From the NCBI GenBank assembly GCA_016721565.1, contig JADKHW010000014.1, positions 15,455-79,454 of the forward strand: a stretch of 64,000 nucleotides of DNA, written 5' to 3'. This document shows positions 17,342 to 26,150 of the stretch, in pieces. This DNA is from a bacterium. Lineage in GTDB: Bacteria > Electryoneota > RPQS01. The notes under the pieces are model-generated. The model made no database searches. It saw nothing but the letters and a program-made list of their open reading frames with translations, and had not been told where the DNA came from. Made by a program: the position numbers and the translations under genes. How positions within the stretch are numbered: the stretch's first letter is position 1; each line of letters opens with the position of its first letter.

Positions 17342-18460
17342 TTAGAATAGCGGCAAACCGGTTACGGCCTTGCCGATGAAATCGTACAGCACATCGGTCG
17401 TCGGCGCCATCACGCCGCCCGCGCGCGTATCGCGGAAGTAGCGCTCCACGCCGACGTCTTTACGAAACGCCATGCCGCCGCAAACACGCATCGCGAGATC
17501 GAGCACTTCAGTCGCCGCTTCGCCTGCCGCCGCCTTGACTTCCAGCACTTTCAGCATCGTGTCGGCGCGACCGGATTCCAATGCATTCAGCGTGTCGTCA
17601 AGCAGCAAACGCGCCATATCGGTTTTGATTTGCATGCGCGCGATGTAGTTGCGAATCGTCGGAAGTTCGGCAAGCGCGGAGCCGGAGTATTCATACTGCG
17701 TACCCGCGTGTTTTGCGGTTCGGGCAACTGCGCCTTCCATCAATCCGATGGCGCAGCTTGCATTCAGCACATTGAACATCGGCAAAACGATGCCCATCAT
17801 AATGTCGAAGCCTTTGCCGTCTTCGCCGAGCATCGCGGTTTGCGGAACATGCACGCCTTCGGCAACGGCGGGTGATGAATCATTACCGCGCAGACCCAAG
17901 CCGTTGAACGGTCCTTGAATCTTCATCCCTTGCGCATTCGCGGGTACGAGCCAAATTGTGCTCAACCCCTCAGCAGCAAGCGGCCTCGAAGACCACACAT
18001 ACGCCGTGGCTTTCGAGGCCGATGTTATCCAACTCTTTTTTGCATCGAGCACAACTCCCGTGCCGTTCTTGGTCGCCGTGCTGACGGGAACCCAGAAGTG
18101 GCTGCGCGATCCCGCTTCGCTGAATGCGAGCGTTGAAAAGTGTTCACCTGTTGCAGCAGCTTTGCGCGTGGCTTGATCTGCAAACGCTTCCAGCACTGCC
18201 GTGCCGCAGAAGTGCATTGATACCACCATGCCGGTTGATCCGCATTCTTGCGATACGCGCCGCACGATTTCACTTGCGCCGCGATGGCCCAGCGCCAAGC
18301 CGCCGACTTCTTTTGCGCTCACTGCGCCGAGCAATCCGGCTTTCGCGAGCGCGTCAACTGATTCGCTGGGAAATCTGCCGAGACTATCTACGTCCGCCGC
18401 AAATTGTGCGACGACTTCAGTTGCTACGCGCTCGAGCGCATCCTTCCAATTCGTACTCAA
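17342..18460 (-). CDS. Acyl-CoA dehydrogenase family flavoprotein
   Basis: The protein has 372 residues if it starts at TTG 18460, which sits 6 bases after a strong AAGGAGG site; the frame runs further up to 18502 without one. All three ACAD parts are seen: an N-terminal helical domain (G-L-L-G-A-V-S-A-K-E-V-G-G), the middle beta domain with F-S-E-A-G-S-R-S and K-K-S-W-I-T-S-A contacting FAD and substrate, and the C-terminal helical domain ending with E-R-Y-F-R-D-T-R. The reaction would be alpha,beta-dehydrogenation of an acyl thioester, or a DszC-like flavin reaction. It pairs in an operon with the PhnD-like gene. Confidence 0.8.
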   Translation of the reverse strand: MSTNWKDALERVATEVVAQFAADVDSLGRFPSESVDALAKAGLLGAVSAKEVGGLALGHRGASEIVRRVSQECGSTGMVVSMHFCGTAVLEAFADQATRKAAATGEHFSTLAFSEAGSRSHFWVPVSTATKNGTGVVLDAKKSWITSASKATAYVWSSRPLAAEGLSTIWLVPANAQGMKIQGPFNGLGLRGNDSSPAVAEGVHVPQTAMLGEDGKGFDIMMGIVLPMFNVLNASCAIGLMEGAVARTAKHAGTQYEYSGSALAELPTIRNYIARMQIKTDMARLLLDDTLNALESGRADTMLKVLEVKAAAGEAATEVLDLAMRVCGGMAFRKDVGVERYFRDTRAGGVMAPTTDVLYDFIGKAVTGLPLF

Positions 18461-18502
18461 ACTTGCCTCCTTGTTGTGCGCAACACTCTGGCGCACGAAC
18501 AA

Positions 18503-18560
18503 GCAAGCGCTTGCTCCTACACCGGTGTGTTGTGCCGTTGTGGTCCGGCGCCGCCGGACC
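18503..18560. repeat. Two adjacent palindromes
   Basis: GCAAGCGCTTGC (18503-18514, followed by the family tail cctaca) and ggtccggcg-c-cgccggacc (18542-18560). Both look like extragenic REP-type hairpins upstream of the acyl-CoA dehydrogenase gene. Confidence 0.5.
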
Positions 18561-18659
18561 TGTTACTGTTTCACCGATGATAGGTCATGTTTTATTCCTT
18601 TAATCGAGATTTTCTCATCCTTACTGCTTTCGATCCGATAAACTTCGCTTCGCTTCGGA

Positions 18660-18905
18660 CGTTGGATGAACTTTTTTGGGACCCAGATATTTACAGCGCC
18701 GAGATCATGAAGTGGGCACGGCTCTTGCGATCTGGAGACCAGTTGCATGTGCGAACGTCTTGACGAATCTTCACCTGCGTCCAACTCAGTGCAAGGCATG
18801 GAAGGTTGATGGAATCCCGAGATGATTGAACATGACGGCATGCCTGTGCGACGCTGGGATGGGTCATAATTCGAAATCGCTCGCTGATCGGTTTCATCGA
18901 TGACG
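18660..18905 (-). pseudogene. Degraded fragment resembling thymidylate synthase
   Basis: No open frame longer than about 120 codons exists, yet the three minus-strand frames together spell pieces in the order expected for a thymidylate-synthase-like fold. They are D-P-S-Q-R-R (the R-x-Q-A-region), M-F-N-H-L-G-I-P-S, L-P-C-L / M-P-C-T (the catalytic P-C), V-K-I-R-Q-D-V, H-M-Q-L-V-S-R-S-Q (the R-S-x-D region) and V-N-I-W-V-P-K-K-F-I. At least three shifts are needed to join them. This is a tentative reading by eye; it could be another family or chance. Confidence 0.3.
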
Positions 18906-19072
18906 ACTTTGCAATCGCTTCGCCGCATTGATTCAGGATTCCAGCGCTATCCTGGCGAACAGATTGCGTTCCAAAACCCTCCGGAATGTCGAAATTGCAA
19001 GCTGCAAATACATGCATCGGGGCAACAGGCGCTGTCTCCCCAGTCTATCGTGTTTGAGGATGCGGCTTTCTC

Positions 19073-19375
19073 TTATTCACCCTCAAACTCCGCGATCTGT
19101 GTTACACTGCCCACGGAGTTTTCAAAATACTGTTTGCGAACTTCTTTGTAACGCGGGTCAGCGAAGAACTCAATTGAATGCTGTTTCGATGGAAACACAA
19201 TCATGAACACACGATTGATCTCCACGTCGCAGCACTTCTTCAGCACTTCCGATATCTTAAAATCATAATCAAACCGGCCGCCGTACTCTTCCAAAATCGG
19301 CATCATGTGCTCGCGATAGGTTGCATAGCCGTCCGAGTCCGTGATTTGCATCGCCATGATGCGCCGGAACTCCAT
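19073..19375 (-). CDS. DUF1330 / NIPSNAP-like dimeric alpha-beta barrel protein
   Basis: The protein has 100 residues. The sequence matches the DUF1330 pattern: D-S-D-G-Y-A-T-Y-R-E-H-M near the start, Y-G-G-R-F-D-Y-D-F, then V-F-M-I-V-F-P-S and F-F-A-D-P-R-Y-K-E-V-R. Such proteins form small dimeric ferredoxin-like barrels with no assigned reaction. The start codon lies 3 bases after the restored stop of the methyltransferase gene, so the two are probably co-translated. Confidence 0.75.
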   Translation of the reverse strand: MEFRRIMAMQITDSDGYATYREHMMPILEEYGGRFDYDFKISEVLKKCCDVEINRVFMIVFPSKQHSIEFFADPRYKEVRKQYFENSVGSVTQIAEFEGE

Positions 19376-19378
19376 TAG

Positions 19379-20042
19379 CTATCCTTTGACCAGCATGAAC
19401 GACATGCCGTCGTAACCCTTCGAGCCGACGGTCTGAATTGCCGTGACGGACAAGCCGCGGTTCGCTCTTTACATATTCGTTCATCCGCCGCACGCCTTGC
19501 GACATCGGCGAATTGCTGTCGTGGTTTATGACGTCGCCGTCGCGGATTACGTTGTCCACTACTATCAGCGTCCCCGGATGTGACATATCGAGCGCGTGCT
19601 TCACATAGTGCACGTTGTTCTCTTTGTCCGCATCAATGAAGATCAAATCAAAAACAAGTCCCTCTTCCTTTAGATCCGGAAGAATATCAAGCGCCGCACC
19701 AACGCGCATGGCGATTTTCATTTCTTGACCTGCGCGCGCAAAGTTCCTGCGTGCAACTTCGGCATTCGCTTGTTCAACTTCGAGCGTCACAACTTTGCCG
19801 TCATCTGGAAGCGCTCGGGCGAACAAAACCGCGCTGTACCCCGCAAGTGTGCCGATCTCCAGCACATACTTTGCTTTCATCAGCCGCGTGATCATCTGCA
19901 AGAACTTGCCTTCAAGCGGTGTCACCTGAATCGCAGGCAACCCAGAAGCTTCTTGGTCATGTAATATCGCCTCCAACACCGGATCGGAGTCGACGAACAA
20001 TTCATCAAGATAGTCTTCTACTGATGTCCACAGGTTTTGCAT
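19379..20042 (-). CDS. Class I SAM O-methyltransferase (caffeoyl-CoA OMT-like), one frameshift
   Basis: The N-terminal part has the SAM-binding motif V-L-E-I-G-T-L-A-G-Y-S-A at about residues 60-71 and the metal/catalytic region F-I-D-A-D-K-E-N, as in cation-dependent O-methyltransferases. At about 19454 an extra base moves the frame. The correct continuation (S-V-T-A-I-Q-T-V-G-S-K-G-Y-D-G-M) runs to a TAG at 19379, giving about 221 residues. Left unrepaired, the frame would run on into DUF1330. The start lies 1 base after the stop of the preceding signal-peptide protein. Confidence 0.8.
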
Positions 20043-20043
20043 A

Positions 20044-20604
20044 CTATTCCTTTACCCGCCCCAGACGGAATTGACTTCTTTCGATTTCGCGGCCCGCGTT
20101 TTCGTATAGCACTTTCTTTGTCAGCACAACGGAGTCTTGCCGCGATGAATCGGGAACGGACATATAGAGCACATACGTAATCTGCGCTTTTTTGTAGTTG
20201 TCTGTGCTTGGTCCTTGAAACACAATCGTGGTGCCGTTTTGCGTTTCGCGCTTGGCCCACACGAACCAACCTTTACCGTCCATCGTGATACGGCGGCCGC
20301 CTGATAAAAATGCAATAGGATCCGTAATCACTTCAGGGTTTCCACCCTCATCCCATATGGTTTTTGTCACGACCAAATTGCTGTCAGACTCCGTCACGTC
20401 CCAACTCACATCCGTATTCGTTAGGGTTGAGTCGTCTCTCGTCTCTAACGACAACATCGTTCCCGACCACTTTCCCACCAGCGGCGCGAAGTCAGATTTC
20501 GAAAGCTTGACGTCGTCGGTTTGCGCGATTGCGAGGTGGTTTGTAAAAATATACAACACGCAAACGAAGAAGAATGAACGTGCGCCTAAGTGCTTTGTCC
20601 ACAT
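20044..20604 (-). CDS. Secreted hypothetical protein, lipocalin/DUF1579-like
   Basis: The protein has 186 residues from ATG 20604, with an AGGTAG site upstream and a signal peptide ending A-I-A-Q at about residue 28. The mature part has alternating strands and a G-K-W-S-G-T motif near residue 44, like small lipocalin-type or DUF1579-type beta-barrels. A signature that would fix the family is not visible. It sits inside the operon between a small cytosolic protein and the O-methyltransferase. Confidence 0.5.
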   Translation of the reverse strand: MWTKHLGARSFFFVCVLYIFTNHLAIAQTDDVKLSKSDFAPLVGKWSGTMLSLETRDDSTLTNTDVSWDVTESDSNLVVTKTIWDEGGNPEVITDPIAFLSGGRRITMDGKGWFVWAKRETQNGTTIVFQGPSTDNYKKAQITYVLYMSVPDSSRQDSVVLTKKVLYENAGREIERSQFRLGRVKE

Positions 20605-20631
20605 AATTCGCTACCTAATGATTCTCCCGTT

Positions 20632-20916
20632 CTAATACTTGACTTCTTCTGTCACTTCAACTATGCGCGCTTGTACAGAATCTATTAGCGTACCCTCTAC
20701 TTGCCCCCATAGCTTTTTGAGTGCATTCAGCATATGCTGTGCTTCAGTCGCCGTCAAGAATTCAAGCTCGACAATTGCGTAATCAAGTTTATCCGTTGAC
20801 CGTAGAACTCTATGTCGTTGCGCGCCGTTACGTTTCCTCCCGATGGGATCGCCATCGAAGGCTTTCTTCCACATCTCGTAGTTGCGTACTGGATGTTCGA
20901 TTTGCAAGATGAACAT
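20632..20916 (-). CDS. Small hypothetical protein, possible dimeric alpha-beta barrel
   Basis: The protein has 94 residues with a GAGGAAC ribosome site. The start M-F-I-L-Q-I-E-H-P-V-R-N-Y-E-M-W-K-K-A-F-D resembles single-domain monooxygenase/cyclase-like ferredoxin barrels, with the pattern beta strand, V-x-x-Y-x-x-W-K-x-x-F-D helix, then strands with Y-A-I-V-E-L-E-F. No active-site residues can be named. It is the second small barrel-like gene in this operon, besides DUF1330. Confidence 0.6.
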   Translation of the reverse strand: MFILQIEHPVRNYEMWKKAFDGDPIGRKRNGAQRHRVLRSTDKLDYAIVELEFLTATEAQHMLNALKKLWGQVEGTLIDSVQARIVEVTEEVKY

Positions 20917-20971
20917 TGGTTCCTCAATCAGAGTTGAATTCTTAATCGCTTTGCTTTGGTTATGCCTTTTC

Positions 20972-22231
20972 TCACGTCTTCAATTCCTTCTTCCGTGCCG
21001 CCGGGAATAGGACGTTGTTCAAAATCAGACGATAGCCGGGCGAATTTTTGTGCAGAGCGAGTTGCGTGGGAGGGTCGCCGACTTGGTGGCGGTAGTCTTC
21101 GGGATCGTGGCCGCCGTAAAAGGTCCAGAAGCCTTGACCGAATTTGCCGTGAATGTACTTGATTTCGTCGGAGCCTTCGCGTTGGGCAAGCACCGTCACG
21201 CTCGGCTTCAAATATTCTTTATGAAACGCCGTCGTCTGGCCCAAAAAACCCTTCACAACGTTCGTGTGGCACTGCGTGAGCATCGTCGGAATCGGATCGA
21301 ACTTCGCCGAAAAATCAAACAGCGTGAAGTAATCCCCTTCGCCGCCCTGCGCGAGCATGCCCGATGTCGGACTCACGTCAATCGACGAAAATTCGTACAC
21401 CATCGGATCGGTGATGAGCTGATAGTTTTGAAACGCGACCGCGTTGCCGTAATCCATCTTGCTTGCGTAGCTCGGATCAATCGCATCGCCGTCAAAGACC
21501 GGCGCGCAAATATCCGTCGCTGCCGCCGCAAGCGAGATGTCATAGCTGTCCGTCGCGCTACACATCGCAAACAAAAATCCGCCGCGACCCATGTACGACT
21601 TCAACGTGCGCGACACGGCGAGCTTCATGTCCGAAACTTTGTTGAAGCCGAGCGATTTCGCCGACGCTTCTTCCTGCTGCACCTGCCGTTGATACCAATC
21701 GGCGTTGCGGTACATCGAATAAAACTTGCCGTACTGCCCGGTGAAATCTTCGTGATGCAAGTGAATCCACTCGTATTTCGAAAGCTTGCCGTCGAGAATT
21801 TCCTGATCGTAAATCACGTCAAACGGAATTTCGGCATAGGTCAGAGCGAGATTCACCGCGTCGTCCCACGGCCCTTCGCGCACGTCGTCGGGAGCGTAAA
21901 TGGCAACTTTCGTCGCTTTTTCGAGTAGCACGACCTCCATATTGGAGTTCTCGATTTCGAGATAGATGTCCGCCGCGTTGCCAGCATCTTCCGCTTTCAC
22001 GCCGCGCAAACGGCAATCACCGGCGATTTCGTCATCGGAGTCCATCATAAAACTGCCGCCGCGATAGTTCAGCAACCACTCAACTTTCACCCCTTGCGAC
22101 AAGGCCTTATAAGCGATGCCGTATGCCTTCAGATGATCCGTTTGCGACAGATCCATCGGAATCAAAAGTTTTTGGGCGAACGCGGGAAGTGCAAACAGGG
22201 AGAGCGCGAGAAGGAAAAAGAGTTTGTTCAT
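20972..22231 (-). CDS. Secreted protein of the asparagine synthetase B-like family
   Basis: The protein has 419 residues with a signal peptide ending A-F-A-Q at about residue 20. The opening L-I-P-M-D-L-S-Q-T-D-H-L-K-A-Y-G and the V-E-W-L-L-N-Y-R-G-G-S-F motif are diagnostic of a family widely labelled asparagine synthetase B in Bacteroidetes relatives. It has neither the Cys-1 glutaminase nor the synthetase domain, so that label is misleading. A later F-L-F-A-M-C-S-A-T-D segment looks like a glutamine-amidotransferase-type nucleophile elbow, so a class I amidotransferase-like fold is possible. The start overlaps the HXXEE gene stop (ATGA). Confidence 0.65.
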   Translation of the reverse strand: MNKLFFLLALSLFALPAFAQKLLIPMDLSQTDHLKAYGIAYKALSQGVKVEWLLNYRGGSFMMDSDDEIAGDCRLRGVKAEDAGNAADIYLEIENSNMEVVLLEKATKVAIYAPDDVREGPWDDAVNLALTYAEIPFDVIYDQEILDGKLSKYEWIHLHHEDFTGQYGKFYSMYRNADWYQRQVQQEEASAKSLGFNKVSDMKLAVSRTLKSYMGRGGFLFAMCSATDSYDISLAAAATDICAPVFDGDAIDPSYASKMDYGNAVAFQNYQLITDPMVYEFSSIDVSPTSGMLAQGGEGDYFTLFDFSAKFDPIPTMLTQCHTNVVKGFLGQTTAFHKEYLKPSVTVLAQREGSDEIKYIHGKFGQGFWTFYGGHDPEDYRHQVGDPPTQLALHKNSPGYRLILNNVLFPAARKKELKT

Positions 22232-22734
22232 TCTTTATTGTCTGAAGGCCGTTGACGTTCGAGGCGCTTTTCTCTCGCGTGCGCCAGCTCGCGCGGAATC
22301 GTGAGCATCAGCACATGAAAGATTAGCCCTGAGGAAACGGCGATGAATAGCAAGCGGAAACCAATCTCCCACGTCATCACAAAGTAGTAAAATGTGTAGA
22401 GCGTGAGCGGCAGCATAATCAGAATACTGGTAAATGTGCCGGGTGAGTAGCGGCTCGATGATATCGAGAGCGCGATATGAAACCACGCATTTACAAACAA
22501 CAGCCCCATAGCGGGCATCGAAAACCACATTTGCTCTAAACCGATGTACCCGACCGCGCCGTAAATCGGCCAGCCGAGCAACACGTTCAGAACAAAGGCG
22601 AATTTCGCATTGATCGGCGACGATGCATTGTCGCTTTTGAATACTTCTTTATTAAACCACGGCAGGAAACCGCCCGGAAAAACATACTCCTCAAATTGAT
22701 GGAGCATCAGCGCCGGCAGCGCAACCCAGAACAC
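22228..22734 (-). CDS. HXXEE-domain membrane protein
   Basis: About 168 residues are counted from GTG 22734; the frame is open further upstream to about 22800 without an ATG, so the true start may be slightly earlier. The motif H12-Q-F-E15-E16-Y near the N-terminus, followed by P-G-G-F, is the signature of HXXEE proteins. There are five or so hydrophobic segments. Metal binding by the motif is assumed for the family, but function is unknown. Its stop overlaps the start of the asparagine-synthetase-B-like gene. Confidence 0.7.
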   Translation of the reverse strand: MFWVALPALMLHQFEEYVFPGGFLPWFNKEVFKSDNASSPINAKFAFVLNVLLGWPIYGAVGYIGLEQMWFSMPAMGLLFVNAWFHIALSISSSRYSPGTFTSILIMLPLTLYTFYYFVMTWEIGFRLLFIAVSSGLIFHVLMLTIPRELAHAREKRLERQRPSDNKE

Positions 22735-22803
22735 CCATTGCGGATGCTTGTAGATCCATTCAAATAGTTCAGTCAGGGGAATTTCTCTATGGTAAAAAGG
22801 TGC

Positions 22804-24687
22804 TTAAGAGATCTTGTTGGCCAGCACGCGAGCTTTGCGGCGTGCCTGTTCAAGATAAAGTGAACGCGGATAGTCCACCAAATAATCTTGTAGTAACTTC
22901 AACGCTAGGTCTTCCTGCTTCAAATCTTCAAGCGTTATCACCGCAATCAAATATTTCGCGCGCGGCAAATCCATCGATTCAGAAAAGCTCTCGACGAATT
23001 GGTTGAGTGCTGTAATCGCTTCCGTAGGTTTTCCCGAGGCTCGTAGCTCTTCGGCCTCTTTGATGCGGCTCCATTCGGCAAGTCGTCCATACTTCAAACC
23101 GGATGCCGCTTCGCCGTATTTTTGTGCCGCGACTTCATGATTCTGTCTGAACTCGGCATAGTCTGCATCGGCAAATGCGCGCATCGCACCGTGGAATCCG
23201 CCACCACTCAACAAGGCTTGATAGAGAATCGCATCGTTAAACGTGGTGTTCTGCGTGCTGCCTTTGAGAATAGAATCAAGCGCAGCCTCGGCGAGCGTCG
23301 TCGAATCGCGCCACATGTTTGCGCGCGCGATGCGCATTAGAATTGTCGCGAGATCGTCGGTAATCTCACCGCGCTGAGGAGTTACTGCCTTGCTCCAAGC
23401 GTCAATTGCTGCGCCGTACTCACCCATGTAGGCGTGCGCGTCACCAATGCGCATGCCTGCACGCTGTTTAAGCGGCGGCTTCGTGCGCTGAAAAATTCCG
23501 GTGTATTCGACCAATGCATCTTGCGGACGGTTTTCGCGTTCGAGCAGGATCTCCGCGATACGGAAGCGCGCTTCTTCAAGCTCCGGTGACTTTGTGCGGC
23601 CTGCGATGAAGCGTTCGTACGCGGCTTTCGCTTCGACGTTGTTGCCTTTAGCTTCCAAGCATTGCGCCAATCCAAGTTCCGCTTTTTCCGCAAACTGATC
23701 GGCTGGCTTCCACGCAATCACCCTTTCAAAGCCGCGCTGCGCAAGATCAACTTCACCCTCCGAAAGCAACTGCTGTGCGGTTGTCAACACACTCACGCCG
23801 CCCGCTTCGGAAAGTGAATCTGCGGTAATCGTAGCGTCAAGCGATTTGGCGAGCTGTCCGGCCTTCATCGTGTAACCTGCATACATCCGCCAAATTGTCG
23901 GATCCTTGCGGTCGCGTTTGATGGCTTGATCGAGCGTGCTCATCACCGTTTCTTCCACCGTCGAATCATCAGGAAAGCGCGCCAGATAGCTTTGCGCAAT
24001 CTGCCATGCGGTCGGTGACGTCTTTGTGTATAGTAGCAACTCGTCCGTTGCACCTGCGTAGTTCATCTGTGCCTGCAAACTCGACGCGAGTTCGAGCGCC
24101 ATATACGTCGGCACTTTCTCTTCCTTGCGATACTCGCGAATGAGCTTTTCGCTCTCTTCCCACCTGCGGTTACGATGCAGGACAGAAATCAGCGCGCGCA
24201 ACGCATCGGGATTGTGCGGCTGTGTGTCAAGCGCGCCGCGCCAGATCTTCCACGCCTCGTCTTCGTCGTCGCGTGCAAGCTTCACTTCGCCCAGCGCGAG
24301 TTTTAACTGAAACGGGCTTGACGGATCCTGCCACGGAACAATATCACCGCGCATGTCCGCTTTCAATGTCTGCTCCCGCAAGAATCCTTCGGCATCGTCA
24401 AACCTGCGCAACTGAATATAGCAATTCGGAATCGCCGCAATCGCCTGTGGATTGAACGGCGCCGCCTTCAGAACCTCTTGCCAGGCCGCGAGTGCGCCGT
24501 CAAAATTCCCGCGCTGTTCTTCACGACGCGCGCGGTCAAACTGCACCTGCTCCATCGTGCGTTGTGGTGGCGCTTTCTTTTGCTGCCCCGGCTGTCCCGG
24601 CTGCGGTGGTTGCACTAAAATCTGCTGCGCCTGAATCGGTCCCAGCATAAGCAGCACGGTCATCACTATGTAAAGGAAAGAGGTCAT
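22804..24687 (-). CDS. Periplasmic tetratricopeptide-repeat protein
   Basis: The protein has 627 residues with a signal peptide ending I-Q-A-Q at about residue 21 and a Gln/Pro-rich linker to about residue 45. The rest is alpha-helical with repeated TPR-type pairs (G-N-F-D-G-A-L-A-A-W-Q-E-V-L-K, F-D-D-A-E-G-F-L-R-E and later copies), about 12 or more. Such proteins act as periplasmic scaffolds. It starts by an ATGA overlap with the preceding sorting-tail gene, so the two are translationally coupled. Confidence 0.75.
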   Translation of the reverse strand: MTSFLYIVMTVLLMLGPIQAQQILVQPPQPGQPGQQKKAPPQRTMEQVQFDRARREEQRGNFDGALAAWQEVLKAAPFNPQAIAAIPNCYIQLRRFDDAEGFLREQTLKADMRGDIVPWQDPSSPFQLKLALGEVKLARDDEDEAWKIWRGALDTQPHNPDALRALISVLHRNRRWEESEKLIREYRKEEKVPTYMALELASSLQAQMNYAGATDELLLYTKTSPTAWQIAQSYLARFPDDSTVEETVMSTLDQAIKRDRKDPTIWRMYAGYTMKAGQLAKSLDATITADSLSEAGGVSVLTTAQQLLSEGEVDLAQRGFERVIAWKPADQFAEKAELGLAQCLEAKGNNVEAKAAYERFIAGRTKSPELEEARFRIAEILLERENRPQDALVEYTGIFQRTKPPLKQRAGMRIGDAHAYMGEYGAAIDAWSKAVTPQRGEITDDLATILMRIARANMWRDSTTLAEAALDSILKGSTQNTTFNDAILYQALLSGGGFHGAMRAFADADYAEFRQNHEVAAQKYGEAASGLKYGRLAEWSRIKEAEELRASGKPTEAITALNQFVESFSESMDLPRAKYLIAVITLEDLKQEDLALKLLQDYLVDYPRSLYLEQARRKARVLANKIS

Positions 24688-26141
24688 TTCGTAAGGGTTA
24701 TGGGAATCACGCGCGATTCGGTCGAGGTGGCAAGCCTAAGGAAGTACTTCCCACTGGCAAAGTTGTCGGCGCTCCATGATGTTTTGTGCACACCCGCCGT
24801 CGCAAGTTCATCGGCCAAAATATTCACTTCTCGGCCCAACACGTCGTACACGGCAAGCTTCACGAGACCCGCTTGCGCAAGCTGATATTCAATCGTAGAA
24901 GTTGCGTTAAACGGATTCGGATAGGCCCGCAGATCAATTGCGCTCGGCAACTCCGGTAGCGTATCGTCTGCATCCAGCAACTCATCCAACGGAAATGCGG
25001 CTATCTGTGCTCCGCCGCCATACGACCCGTCGGTCGTCACTTCGGTAAAGGCGTAAACGAGTGAACCTGAAATCTCTTTCATGATCAACCCGTTTAACAA
25101 ATGGTTGTCAGCCACGTTCTGCGTATGCAAATTGGAGTTGAATGTTCCGTCAGATTCCAATCCGAAAAACCAGAATTGCATGTTTTCATCCCCACGAATA
25201 AAGGCAGAGAGCACAAACCGCGCGTCGTGTGTCCGCAAAATTCCCCAACTCGTAATATAGCTTTGCGGTTCCAGCGGACCCGGATCCCACGGTGGCGTAT
25301 TTGTCACCGTGGTGCCATCGTAGGTAGAAAGCCAAACGCGAAAATCAATAATTGGTGGCGTCGGCGAAACCGATCCTGCCATAAACGTTAAGATACTATT
25401 TTCATAGTAGTACGCCGAGCTTGACGGACTTTCTCCCGCTGCAAGCTCGTTCGTGCGCAATTCGACGCTGTCACTGTAGAACCCTTGTGTGTCAAACAGA
25501 TACAGCACGGTGCGCATCGTCCAGCGCGATTGCGCGAACGTCGCCTGTTGCGAAACCAAGTGCGGCGAGCCATTCACATCGTAGGAGAAATAGGTTTCCC
25601 CCAGCGCTAATGTATCCGATCCCAACAACTCACCGGCGGAGCTAAATCGGAATACCTGTTGCCCTACCGCGAAATCGCGTGACGACACAAAATAGCCGTC
25701 TGCAAGTTTCAAGAATCTTGGAAAGAATGCGGGGTTCACGACAAACTCATCCAGTAGCGTCCCCTCCGGGGAGTAGAACTGGAGTTCAGTTTCAGCAAGT
25801 CATTCGTGGTAAATCATCTTGGCCCACGCACCGGTCGTGAGCGTTTGATACTCAACTCGCGGTGGGCAGCTTACTAATCCTGTATCTTGAATGTCAAGCG
25901 TATCGCGCGAACCAACTAAATTTCCCGACATATCAACATGCTGACCATATGCGCCAATCCAATCAACATTCGCGCTTGCCCAAGTGCAATAGAGTTGATT
26001 CTGATCGGTCAAAACAATTGTGGGAAAGAAAAAGCGCTCGTCCGTTTCAGCGTCCATTCTTACGGGACCAAACTGCGGCTGTGCGTGCGCCATCAGCGAC
26101 AGCAGGCAGACCGACAAAATAACTGCATAAAGTTTGGTCAT
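24684..26141 (-). CDS. Secreted beta-propeller-like protein with sorting tail, interrupted by one in-frame TGA
   Basis: Translation starts at ATG 26141 (AAGGGAA site) with a signal peptide ending A-H-A-Q. After about 113 residues an in-frame TGA stands at 25800-25802, then the same frame continues for 371 residues to 24684. Both sides look like one secreted protein: strand-rich with Trp/Tyr/Asp, ending with the sorting tail A-Y-P-N-P-F-N-A-T-S-T-I-E-Y. The restored length is about 485. TGG to TGA, or another single substitution, explains it best. It lies between a lipoprotein gene and the TPR gene in a tight operon. Confidence 0.65.
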
Positions 26142-26150
26142 AAATTCCCT

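Noticed and set aside
21050..21928. 292-codon plus-strand frame
   Set aside because: Antisense to the asparagine-synthetase-B-like gene, Arg/His-rich and without any domain pattern or ribosome site.
25800..25802. Selenocysteine at the in-frame TGA
   Set aside because: Secreted propeller-type protein, no redox motif around the codon and no stem-loop recognised just downstream; a point change is simpler.
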